The translations under genes were made by a program, and so were the position numbers. From Chitinophagales bacterium (GTDB lineage: Bacteria; Bacteroidota; Bacteroidia; Chitinophagales; Chitinophagaceae), in contig JAFLBM010000018.1 in NCBI GenBank assembly GCA_017303455.1, forward strand, positions 1-64,000: a DNA stretch of 64,000 nucleotides, written 5' to 3'. Below the pieces are notes generated by a model. That model saw only the letters and a list, made by a program, of their open reading frames with translations, was not told the DNA's origin and made no database searches. This document shows, piece by piece, positions 53,620 through 61,800 of this stretch (the stretch's first letter is position 1; the number at the start of each line of letters is the position of its first letter).

Positions 53620-56400
53620 ATGAAAAAGTATATCGGACTTTTATTTTTCACTGTATTTCTTTCAGGTTTGTCTTTTGCTCAAAATTCAAAAGGATCCGTA
53701 TCTGGGATACTTTTAGATTCGGCAGATAACCATCAAATAGCATTTGCGACCGTTACAATATTTTCTTCACTCGATACATCTCTTGTTACGTACCGAATTA
53801 GCAGCCCGGATGGTAAATTTAAGGTACCTGGTTTGCCTTTGAATATTTCATTAAGGGCAATTATCACATTTTCAGGGTATAAGGTTTATCGTAAGGAGTT
53901 CACGCTTTCGCCCGCTTTTCCTCAACTGGAATTAGGAACTATCAGGTTAGAGCCAGCTTCGAAGACTTTGGATGAAATACTAATGTATGCTGAACGCCCC
54001 CCGATGAGTTTCAGAAAGGATACTATAGAATTTAATGCCAGCGCTTTCACAACACTGCCCACGGCTCTTTTGGAGGATCTTCTGCGTAAATTACCTGGTG
54101 TTTCCGTGAATAGCAATGGAACGATAGTTTTTAATGGAAGGAGTGTAAACAGGATACTGGTTGATGGTAAAGAATTTTTTGGCAGGGATCCAAAAATAGC
54201 TACCCAGAACCTGCCGGCAAATATTATTGATAAGATACAGGTTGTAGATGATAAGGAGCAACTGGATCGGGATCCTTTTATTTCAACAGGAGAGCTTGGC
54301 CAGGTAATCAACCTGAAATTAAAGAAGGGAATTAAGAAGGGGTGGTTTGGAAAGGTTTATGCAGGAGCAGGGACTGATGAGAAATATGAAGCAGGGGGTA
54401 TTGCTAATTTGTTTCGGGATACACTGCAGGTAAGTATACTTGGGTACACCAATACTTTAAACAGAGCTGGTTTTGGCTTAAGTGATATTAGTCAAATTGG
54501 GGGATTTGACCGCAGTGGAACTAACAGTACAGGTGGAAATAATGATGGGGGATTAATTGTTAATGATATATCTTTTGGTGGTACAGGACAAGGTCTTCAA
54601 AGGTCGACAGGGGGAGGCATTAATTTAAACCATCAACCAACTTCGAAATTAACCTTCAACCTGCAGTATTTTTATGGAAATATAAGGAGCGAAATGGAGC
54701 AAATCAATAGCATAGACCAATTTGTTAATGATACTATCCTGCGTACTTTCAACAAGATCAATGATAACCGCACCGAGATTGCCGACCGTATTGGAAGTAC
54801 CCTTCGTTGGCAGTTAAATCCCCTTGCAAGTTTGGAAATACGGCCGGGAATAATACTGGGGAGTACTTCTTCTGTAAGAAGTTCTCTTTCTGATGTTTCG
54901 AGTAATAAGCAGCTCCAGATCAATAAGAGTAATAATGCCCAACAACTTGAAGAGAAATCCAATGAGTATTCATTCAATACGGTCTATTCCCAGCGATTCA
55001 GAAAAAAGGGGAGAAGTTTATATTTTTCAGGTACAGTAACCCGGTCCGAAAATGATGTTAACCAGTTTAATCAGGTTAGTGATATTTTCTATACCCCCGT
55101 TGCTGATACAGGGGTATTAAATCAATTAAGAGCGAGGAATATGGATCATAAAAGGGCAGATATTGCAGCAAATTACAATGAACCCCTTGGTAAAAAGGTC
55201 TCCTTAATACTTTCAGAAAATACCAGTTACCAGGAAAGCCGTGATGTATTAAATACTTTTTTTGAAAACCCCAATAGTGGGCAAATAGACTTTTATACTG
55301 ACTCTTTATCGAATGGACTTCGGAGAAATATTCTTCGAAGCCAAACAAGTCTTTCAGTGAAGTATACAAATAAGAAATTCACTTTTTCTCCAAACCTGGG
55401 CTTGTTAATTCTTAACATTAACAACAGATTCCAGAAACAGACCTCTTTAATCCAACACTATTTATATCTGGTTCCTTCCTTGAATATCAGGTATGGAATT
55501 GTAAATTTTAATTACCGTGTTTCTGTGACGGAACCTGTCACCACAGATGTTTACCCGGTAGTTGATAATACGAATACTGTTTTTCAACAGGTAGGGAATC
55601 CGACTCTTAAACCCACTGTCTACCACTTGTTGGGTTTTAATATTTATAAATTCAATGTTAAAAAGCGATTCAATTACCGGGTATTCACAAATACAGTCTT
55701 TATGAATAATGCGGTTATTAGAGAACGTTTTATTGATGATAAGGGGGTTCAAACGCTGCATCCTATAAATACTGATGGAACATGGAGATCGTCAGTTTTG
55801 ATAAGCTTTGAGAAACAAGTTAAGTTCACCAATGATTTGCAATTCAGGTTTGGAATGTCTTTCATGGGAACCTATAACCGGGGTATTGTCAGTATCAATA
55901 ATGTGAGGACCAAAAATGATGCATTTGCGGGATTTCCCAGTATGTCATTTTCTTTCAACTGGCGTGATAAAATCGAAATTAACCAAAGATATAATCCAAG
56001 TTTGCTAAGGACTTCCTATCAAGGCACAATTCCTGATATCAGCACAGTAACTCATTCCACAGAAACAGAGCTGGTTTTTCGGATGCGCAAACGACTCGCA
56101 TTGGAAAGCCTTATCAATTATAATTTTAATTCCCAGGTACCCGATGGCCTAAGCAAGAGCATAGTCCGGTGGAACCTGGGTCTTACTTATCAGTTCCTTA
56201 AAGAGGAGCGGGGCCAATTAAAAATTTCGGCCTATGATCTGCTGAACCAGAATAGTAGCATTTATCAGGTGGTCAGGGAAAATTTTACTCAAAGCACACA
56301 GACAAATGCCCTCACACGCTACTTCTTGTTAACATTTTCGTATAATCTGACAAATTTTAGAACTAAGGCCGGAGGTAAGGATAAGATGTTTTATTTCTAA
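53620..56400 (+). CDS. Outer-membrane beta-barrel (TonB receptor-like) protein of the peptide locus
   Basis: 926 aa from the ATG at 53620 (signal peptide MKKYIGLLFFTVFLSGLSFAQ). A carboxypeptidase-regulatory-like domain (GSVSGILLDSADNHQIAFATVTIF) precedes a plug-like segment (LLEDLLRKLPGVSVNSNGTI, VNRILVDGKEFFGRDP) and an OMP beta-barrel ending in a C-terminal aromatic residue (KMFYF). No TonB box is obvious. This SusC/OMP_b-brl_3 type is frequent at the end of Bacteroidota peptide loci, as the outer-membrane outlet or immunity factor; role inferred. Ends before a terminator. Confidence 0.85.
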   Translation: MKKYIGLLFFTVFLSGLSFAQNSKGSVSGILLDSADNHQIAFATVTIFSSLDTSLVTYRISSPDGKFKVPGLPLNISLRAIITFSGYKVYRKEFTLSPAFPQLELGTIRLEPASKTLDEILMYAERPPMSFRKDTIEFNASAFTTLPTALLEDLLRKLPGVSVNSNGTIVFNGRSVNRILVDGKEFFGRDPKIATQNLPANIIDKIQVVDDKEQLDRDPFISTGELGQVINLKLKKGIKKGWFGKVYAGAGTDEKYEAGGIANLFRDTLQVSILGYTNTLNRAGFGLSDISQIGGFDRSGTNSTGGNNDGGLIVNDISFGGTGQGLQRSTGGGINLNHQPTSKLTFNLQYFYGNIRSEMEQINSIDQFVNDTILRTFNKINDNRTEIADRIGSTLRWQLNPLASLEIRPGIILGSTSSVRSSLSDVSSNKQLQINKSNNAQQLEEKSNEYSFNTVYSQRFRKKGRSLYFSGTVTRSENDVNQFNQVSDIFYTPVADTGVLNQLRARNMDHKRADIAANYNEPLGKKVSLILSENTSYQESRDVLNTFFENPNSGQIDFYTDSLSNGLRRNILRSQTSLSVKYTNKKFTFSPNLGLLILNINNRFQKQTSLIQHYLYLVPSLNIRYGIVNFNYRVSVTEPVTTDVYPVVDNTNTVFQQVGNPTLKPTVYHLLGFNIYKFNVKKRFNYRVFTNTVFMNNAVIRERFIDDKGVQTLHPINTDGTWRSSVLISFEKQVKFTNDLQFRFGMSFMGTYNRGIVSINNVRTKNDAFAGFPSMSFSFNWRDKIEINQRYNPSLLRTSYQGTIPDISTVTHSTETELVFRMRKRLALESLINYNFNSQVPDGLSKSIVRWNLGLTYQFLKEERGQLKISAYDLLNQNSSIYQVVRENFTQSTQTNALTRYFLLTFSYNLTNFRTKAGGKDKMFYF

Positions 56401-56547
56401 TTATACCAGTTTTCGTAGGGTTTCAAGGCATATTGATTATGCCAGAATTTGAAATTGAAAATAAGTATAGGGAAACAACGTTAGACAAGAGAAGGTTAAA
56501 AGGTCTCGGTCTTCTTCCCTTGCTATCAAAAACACATTCCAGCGTAC

Positions 56548-56580
56548 AGCCCAAAACTATTATATAGATTTGGGCTTTTT
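56548..56580 (+). terminator. Terminator at the end of the peptide locus
   Basis: AGCCCAAA, 13-base loop, TTTGGGCT followed by TTTT: an 8-bp stem with T-run. About 150 bases after the TonB-like stop. Confidence 0.65.
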
Positions 56581-57012
56581 GCTTCATGGACCATCCCATG
56601 GCTTTGCCTTGGAATAGGCCCACTTGCACCCGCTGTCATGGTTTTTAGCTGCGGTCAGTCGCCTTCGTCCACTGCTTCTGAATCTGTATGTCCTATTCGC
56701 TGCGCTCATACCACATACAGCTTCCGCAGTTCCTCCAATGCAACCCGCCGCTGGCGACAATCAAAAAAGTATGCTGATCACAAGGCGTAGCTTATATTTT
56801 TTGCTGCCTTGCAGCGGGGGCGCCACCTGCTGGCGTTTCCTGTCGCTGACACAAAGCCCAGGAATTGTTTTGCTGGCACAAGCCAGGGCTTATTCCCATG
56901 CCACGCAAAACAAGCCACACATGTGCTACGCCTGTGTATTTGCAATACTCACTGCGTAGCCCCAGGAAACGCATGGCGCAGACGGTGGCGCAGAAAAGTG
57001 AAATATCTGTAA
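56581..57012. other. GC-rich non-coding stretch before the ubiquitin-like locus
   Basis: Base composition is visibly richer in G/C than the flanking AT-rich genes. The only long frames (56624-56959 and 56809-57012) have no domain features and read through repetitive text. It has a repeated TGGCGCAGA (two copies near 56971-56993) and several short palindromic words. Possibly a mobile-element boundary or regulatory/oriT-like segment; nothing proven. Confidence 0.45.
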
Positions 57013-57603
57013 TTATTTGGGATACTTAATTCTTAATACACCTGTAATCGAGAGCCGATATCTAACCATTTCGCTACTTGCAGTAAAAATATTTGATATT
57101 TCAGAGTTGTTTTTCTTTAAGATATGATAATAGTGAAATAGTGCTTTCTGAGGTAATTGAAGGCAGGCTCCAAGACATTCCGCTTCAGCTTCCTGGACTA
57201 TATCATATTTTCTTAGAGGAATCACACAGCTTGTTAAGGCAGTTTCTAATTCCATTAACTGATGTTCGCAAATTGCATGAGCCAATTCATGCATCAGATT
57301 ACTCTCTTGTCTTGCTGGTGAATGAAGTGGGTTATGAATGATATATTTTTTTTCAGCACGGCTAAATATTGCAGCGGACCAAAGATCTCTTCCCTTATGT
57401 AATAACTCTAAGAGATCATCCGGGATTCCAGGAATTTCTGAGGGTGTAATTATCTTTATATTTAAATGTTTGGCAAGCTCTGTGGCTGGCATAGGGTCAT
57501 GTTTTTTTAGACCCAGAAGCTCTCTAAAATGTAACGATTTCCTTTCTGCATCAGCCTTGAATCCTCGTTTTAACAGCGATGAATTACTCCTTGACGTTGA
57601 CAT
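57013..57603 (-). CDS. ImmA/IrrE family metallopeptidase
   Basis: 196 aa. Zinc-peptidase motif LMHELAHAICEH (HELAH at 105-109) and a later acidic segment (VQEAEAECLGACL) that provides the third ligand region, as in ImmA/IrrE proteins. It overlaps the upstream XRE gene by 20 bases. In phage and mobile elements ImmA cleaves the XRE repressor ImmR to induce it; here the pair is divergent from the ubiquitin-like operon, so it may switch that operon on. Family assignment firm; target inferred. Confidence 0.88.
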   Translation of the reverse strand: MSTSRSNSSLLKRGFKADAERKSLHFRELLGLKKHDPMPATELAKHLNIKIITPSEIPGIPDDLLELLHKGRDLWSAAIFSRAEKKYIIHNPLHSPARQESNLMHELAHAICEHQLMELETALTSCVIPLRKYDIVQEAEAECLGACLQLPQKALFHYYHILKKNNSEISNIFTASSEMVRYRLSITGVLRIKYPK

Positions 57604-57916
57604 ACGCCAAATTAACCATTTTAATTAAAGCTTCAGCTATCTCCTTTGGTAGGGTCTTATCTGCCCTGAGATTTGCAACAACAATTTGCTTTTTAGAATC
57701 AGCATTTTTTGATCCAACAGTAAAAAAATCAACAGAGACTTCTAGCCAGTTACATAGTTTAACATACGTGTCTATGTCAGGAAGATTACCATTCTCTACC
57801 CTGGATAAAGTAGAGACACTTACACCGCCGATTTCCTTTGCCGCCTGTCGTAACCCTAGATCACCTCTTTTTGATTTAATCATTTTGGAAAGTGCGTCAA
57901 TGTTAATGGATTGCAT
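57584..57916 (-). CDS. XRE-family regulator paired with ImmA/IrrE
   Basis: 110 aa. HTH: LSKMIKSKRGDLGLRQAAKEIG, GVSVSTLSRVENGNLPDIDTYVKL. First gene of the pair, its promoter on the minus strand shares the divergent promoter region with the Ubl operon (TATCTTTG boxes facing opposite ways). Probably a repressor of both units. Confidence 0.85.
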   Translation of the reverse strand: MQSINIDALSKMIKSKRGDLGLRQAAKEIGGVSVSTLSRVENGNLPDIDTYVKLCNWLEVSVDFFTVGSKNADSKKQIVVANLRADKTLPKEIAEALIKMVNLAYVNVKE

Positions 57917-57953
57917 ATTAATGGGTAGTTATTTGCAGAAATGGGTGTTGCAG

Positions 57954-57998
57954 CAAAGATAAATTTTTTTTGCACGTAAGACAAATAATGTATCTTTG
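57954..57998. promoter_or_regulatory. Mirror-symmetric divergent promoter of the Ubl operon and the XRE-ImmA pair
   Basis: On the plus strand TATCTTTG (57991-57998), with TTTG at 57969-57972 as -33 (18-base spacer), faces the Ubl gene (ATG at 58050). On the minus strand TATCTTTG (57961-57954) faces the XRE gene (start 57916), with a TTTG about 20 bases upstream of it. The two -7 boxes are an exact inverted repeat. A repressor bound in the 29-base space between could block both. Confidence 0.75.
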
Positions 57999-58049
57999 GT
58001 AGGAAATGTGTTTCATAAATAGGAATTTTAAAACTTCAATTTTAGTATT

Positions 58050-58417
58050 ATGACCGAAAAACACCATGATATTCAGAACTCGAGGAGTTCTGAATATCCA
58101 AAAACTGAACCAAAACCAAGTATTAAACCACCTCATGGCCACGATCACGATGATGATGATCATGATGATAAAGAGATTTGCCTTGTCTTTATAGTTAATG
58201 GCACTCCCGAAAAGGTAAATGCAAAGAAGAATTGGCACTTAAAAAGGCAGTTGAATTGGCATTAAAAGAAAGTGGTAATGAAGGACGTCCATTATCTGAT
58301 TGGTCTGTTAAATGGAATGGTCAAATGCTGGATTTAGAAAAGAAGATAAAGGAGTACAAATTCCCTGAATGCGCCGAATTGTACCTTAGTTTGAATGCTG
58401 GACAAGGAGGAAATTAA
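58050..58417 (+). pseudogene. Ubiquitin-like protein (DUF2604-type), frame broken by one base
   Basis: The ATG at 58050 opens an N-terminal tail rich in Pro, His and Asp (HGHDHDDDDHDD) then strand EICLVFIVNGTPEKVNAK, after which the frame goes wrong. The next frame continues EELALKKAVELALKESGN, WSVKWNGQMLDLEK, ELYLSLNAGQGGN, a beta-grasp domain with a C-terminal GG plus one residue. A -1 shift at 58221-58229 (GCA AAG AAG, a slippery A-AAG site) joins them exactly. Single-base loss, sequencing error, or programmed frameshift. The protein is the modifier of the conjugation locus. I recognise the DUF2604 pattern; not searched. Confidence 0.8.
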
Positions 58418-58426
58418 ATCCAATAT

Positions 58427-58999
58427 ATGCAAACTATTGATAGTGCTGTATCAAAGGAAAAATTTGACACAGAGGTTTCTGTTTTTCTCGCAAACGAAGC
58501 AATGCACAGGAAAAGAGGTATCTTATTGTTGAAGCATGAATTCCCAGATGTTATATTTATATTTTCAGCAGTAAATTTAAAACCTGCTTCCATTGTTTTT
58601 GCTGTGAAAATTAATTTCAATGATTATGACCTTTCAGCCCCCTCAGTAAGGTTTATTGATCCATTTACATGGGAACCAATGATTGTTGCGCCTGTACTAT
58701 TATATCGGAAGATTGTTTATCCCGATAAGCCTGCTGAAATACAACATCTTACCCAGAAAGATACAAATGGGTTACCATTTATTTGTATTCCTGGGATAAG
58801 AGAATATCACGAACATCCAGCACATACAGGCGACTCATGGCTCCTACACCGCAATAAGTGTGGAGAAGGTACACTTGGCTTTATAGTTGAGAAACTATTT
58901 GATTATGGCATTTCGGCAATAAATTCATATCAATTCCAGATACAACTTCAAGCCCCACAAGCTCTTGTTGGTGTTGACCTTAATTTGATTCCAGAATGA
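58427..58999 (+). CDS. E2-like ubiquitin-conjugating enzyme of the Ubl locus
   Basis: 190 aa. NDYDLSAPSVRFIDPFTWEPM resembles the E2 'YPxxPPxVxF' strand, followed by LPFICIPGIREYHEHPAHTG and DSWLLHRNKCGEGTLGF; Cys145 (or Cys120) is a candidate acceptor. It is ten bases after the Ubl and its stop overlaps the JAB start (ATGA). Position, size and strand pattern fit the E2 of bacterial Ubl-E2-JAB-E1 sets. The acceptor Cys is my inference. Confidence 0.75.
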   Translation: MQTIDSAVSKEKFDTEVSVFLANEAMHRKRGILLLKHEFPDVIFIFSAVNLKPASIVFAVKINFNDYDLSAPSVRFIDPFTWEPMIVAPVLLYRKIVYPDKPAEIQHLTQKDTNGLPFICIPGIREYHEHPAHTGDSWLLHRNKCGEGTLGFIVEKLFDYGISAINSYQFQIQLQAPQALVGVDLNLIPE

Positions 59000-59484
59000 A
59001 TGGGCTACTACATATCGATACCGTAAAACTTCCTTTCCAATGCATTGAATTTGTCTATAAATATCTTCGTGAGGCAGGGGAAGCTGGAGCGGAATGTGTA
59101 GCTCTTTGGGCGGGGGTCATCAACAATTCTGTATTTGAAATCAAGAATACCATTATCCCTGCTCAGACAGCATATAACATTGAAATGGGGCTCCTTTACT
59201 CTGTAGATGGTGACGAGTTGCATCGCATTAATATGTGGCTCTATCAAAATGGAATGACATTAGTCGCCCAAATCCATAGTCATCCTAGAGAAGCTTATCA
59301 TTCGGAAACAGATGACAGATATCCTATAATGGCTGTAGTAGGCGGGTTGTCGATAGTGATTCCTGATTTTGCATTTCGACCTTTTTCAATAAAGGACTGG
59401 GCTGTCTATAGACTATTACCACAAAGAGGGTGGATAAAGCTATCTGAGCAAGAGGTTTTTACCCTAATACAAATTCAACATTAA
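58996..59484 (+). CDS. JAB/JAMM metallopeptidase of the Ubl locus
   Basis: 162 aa. JAMM residues: E33 in GAECVALWAG, H94 and H96 in QIHSHPREAYHSETDD, S103 and D106 (H-x-H-x6-S-x2-D; one residue shorter than the x7 of RadC). A zinc isopeptidase that would process the Ubl after GG (the Ubl ends GG-N) and remove conjugates. Start overlaps the E2 stop; its own stop overlaps the E1 start. Confidence 0.87.
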   Translation: MNGLLHIDTVKLPFQCIEFVYKYLREAGEAGAECVALWAGVINNSVFEIKNTIIPAQTAYNIEMGLLYSVDGDELHRINMWLYQNGMTLVAQIHSHPREAYHSETDDRYPIMAVVGGLSIVIPDFAFRPFSIKDWAVYRLLPQRGWIKLSEQEVFTLIQIQH

Positions 59485-61004
59485 TGGCATTAGCAAATTT
59501 CTTTGAAAAAATAACTTTGGGGATTTCACAAATATTAAAAGGGTATAATCCTTCACAGATGGAGGCCGCCTTAAATTCTCAGCGCATAGGTATCTTTTTT
59601 GACGAGAATGGAGCCAATTCGAAGGAGGGGAGATCGACCTTAGACTTAGTAATAAGACTTGTTGCTCGACTTTTTCCCGTAATTCAAATTGAGTGTAGCC
59701 ACTCCAATCAATTGGTAGATGATCTTAAGTTGCTAGCTAAATCAATTAATCCAGTAATTGAAATTACCGAATCTGAAAGACCAACTGTATGTATAGTTGT
59801 TGGAAAAACTGCCTACTCAAGAAGTACTGATGTTTTTTATTTGGGTTCAGATAATTGGATAATAGGATTTTCAAATTCTATCCCAGTTGGATCATCCGAC
59901 TCGATAAACCCGCTTGGCGCTGGGGCAGCGGCATGTATCGGAATGGCAAACCTTTTCAGGTATACTTTCAAAGAACAACTTTCTTACGGTACTCTTGATC
60001 AAGATTTTAGTCTTTCTCTTTTAGATTATAGCCTACCTGCTAGTAAAAATAATTTAAGACTTGAAAAAGTGAACTTAGGTGAATCTGTTGTGGTAGGACT
60101 TGGTGCTGTTGGTAATAGTTTTATTTGGGCAATAAGTCAAATGCCGTTGATCTCGGGAAACTTAATAATTATAGATCCCGAAAAAGTTTCAATTTCTAAC
60201 TTACAACGCTATGTTTTAGCGAAACAATCAGATATAGGTATAAATAAAACTGACCTTTGTTCTGTTGCGCTTAAAGAATCAAGGCTATCTATTCAATCGG
60301 AAGGAGCATCTTGGGGTGAGTTTATTAATAAGAGAAAGGAGTGGGATATTCAAACACTTGTGACTTGTGTTGATAATATTAAGGATAGGATAATGATGCA
60401 AGGTGCTTTGCCAAAAAAAATATTTAATGCTTGGACACAGCCCGAAAATTTAGGTGTTTCTAGACATATTGATTTTGTAGAGAAGCCTTGTTTGTGTTGT
60501 TTGTATTTTCCAACCGTAAAAAAAACAAGTAGGTCACAAGAAGTAGCCGATAATCTTAATCTTTCAAATCAGGAAAAAATAATCAGAGATTATCTTGCTA
60601 ATAATAAACCTGTTGATGAGGGACTGTTGCATATTATTGCTACAGCTAATAAGGTTTCTGTAGATTATTTTTTGCAATATATTGGTAAATCATTAGATGT
60701 TTTTTATTCAGAAGTTGTTTGTGGCGGAGTGCTTTTAAAATTTAATAATTCTTTAAGTCAGCAAGCGGGGGAAAGTATTGCTGTTCCTTCTGCTTTTGAA
60801 TCTGCATTTGCAGGAATATTACTTGCTGCTGAGTTAATAAAAGATAAACTGAATTTTCCTGTAACCGATTTTTCCGTAACAACGCAATTTAATCTTCTTC
60901 GACCTCTTACTAAATATTTAAATATTCCAGAAACAAAAAGATCGTTTTGTATCTGTAGTGACTCCATTTTTTTACAACAGTACAAGACAAAATGGGCTGA
61001 GTAG
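59484..61004 (+). CDS. E1-like ThiF-family ubiquitin-activating enzyme
   Basis: 506 aa. The Rossmann/ThiF domain begins at about residue 200: VVVGLGAVGNSF (GxGxxG 205-210), IIIDPEKVSISNLQRYVL (D231, R242), TCVDNIKDR (D297). A CLCCL cluster (336-340) is a candidate active or zinc Cys group. The first 190 residues are a helical extension not found in ThiF/MoeB. It would adenylate the C-terminal Gly of the Ubl and pass it to the E2. Last gene of the operon. Confidence 0.87.
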   Translation: MALANFFEKITLGISQILKGYNPSQMEAALNSQRIGIFFDENGANSKEGRSTLDLVIRLVARLFPVIQIECSHSNQLVDDLKLLAKSINPVIEITESERPTVCIVVGKTAYSRSTDVFYLGSDNWIIGFSNSIPVGSSDSINPLGAGAAACIGMANLFRYTFKEQLSYGTLDQDFSLSLLDYSLPASKNNLRLEKVNLGESVVVGLGAVGNSFIWAISQMPLISGNLIIIDPEKVSISNLQRYVLAKQSDIGINKTDLCSVALKESRLSIQSEGASWGEFINKRKEWDIQTLVTCVDNIKDRIMMQGALPKKIFNAWTQPENLGVSRHIDFVEKPCLCCLYFPTVKKTSRSQEVADNLNLSNQEKIIRDYLANNKPVDEGLLHIIATANKVSVDYFLQYIGKSLDVFYSEVVCGGVLLKFNNSLSQQAGESIAVPSAFESAFAGILLAAELIKDKLNFPVTDFSVTTQFNLLRPLTKYLNIPETKRSFCICSDSIFLQQYKTKWAE

Positions 61005-61267
61005 AAATATGGAAGATTTCAGCCAGCGCAAGGCAAAGATATTGGCTCAACAATAGTCAGTCAAGGTCTGCATTTCGCTTTGCTCCACTTGCCTCCGGTT
61101 TTCACAAAAAAATCTCCATCCAGAACATAGCCGAAGGGAATATTTCGGGATAGTATTTTTTTGTAAAAAACCTTGACTTCCTCCCACGCTTCTATTATGG
61201 GTGCCTATCGCTGGCCAACTCCGGCGGTGAGCCGAAAGGTGCATTTATAACCCCTAAAACCTACAGT
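61005..61267. other. Non-coding stretch after the Ubl locus
   Basis: 263 bases, mixed composition, no credible ORF (a 65-codon minus-strand frame is a shadow). Like 56581-57012 on the other side, it separates the Ubl locus from other element genes and may mark an insertion boundary. Nothing else recognised. Confidence 0.4.
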
Positions 61268-61639
61268 ATGGTACTTATTGGAAGAATCACGAAAGATGCA
61301 AGCATTAAGAAACTCAATGATGACCGGGAAGTTGTCAATTTCTCTATTGCTATTAATGACTACTACAAACCCAAAGGACAAGTCGAGGGTGTCACCCTCA
61401 CCACCTATTACAACTGCTCCTATTGGATTAGTTCTAAGATTGCCTCCCGGCTAACTAAGGGGAGCTTAGTCGAGCTAAGTGGCAGAATTTACATCAATGC
61501 CTATATGGGTCTTGATGGAGAAGCTAAGGCTTCACTGAACTGTCATGTTAACAGCATCACTATTCACCTAGCCGGAAAGAGGGGTGAAGCAACAGCAAAG
61601 GAATCAAAGGAGCACCCTATTGATGACTTGCCTTTTTAA
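61268..61639 (+). CDS. ssb: Single-stranded DNA-binding protein
   Basis: 123 aa. OB-fold: MVLIGRITKDASIKKLND, VVNFSIAINDYYKP, TTYYNCSYWISSKIASRLTKGSLVELSG. The acidic-tail end IDDLPF, with Asp-Asp-Leu-Pro-Phe, is the usual SSB C-terminal tip. A mobile-element copy of SSB, common on Bacteroidota conjugative elements, which protects transferred single strands. Followed by a perfect inverted repeat. Confidence 0.9.
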   Translation: MVLIGRITKDASIKKLNDDREVVNFSIAINDYYKPKGQVEGVTLTTYYNCSYWISSKIASRLTKGSLVELSGRIYINAYMGLDGEAKASLNCHVNSITIHLAGKRGEATAKESKEHPIDDLPF

Positions 61640-61655
61640 AACCTTGTTCGCTGGA

Positions 61656-61685
61656 AAGCTGCCACCGTATGTACGGTGGCAGCTT
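61656..61685. repeat. Perfect 14-bp inverted repeat after ssb
   Basis: AAGCTGCCACCGTA (61656-61669), loop TG, TACGGTGGCAGCTT (61672-61685). No T-run follows, so it is not a standard terminator; could be a cruciform, recombination or oriT-type site. Confidence 0.55.
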
Positions 61686-61800
61686 GAGTGAAATCAGGAA
61701 GTTGAAATATGACTAAGGGTTATTCATTAAAATCCCGGAAAGTGGTATAGGCTCTTTATATGGTGTTTTTTATTTTTTGAGTCCACCAAAATCACCACCT

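Noticed and set aside
56624..56959. Open frame of 111 codons on the plus strand
   Set aside because: No domain pattern, sits in GC-rich non-coding DNA, alternative frames are equally open; looks like composition-driven open frame.
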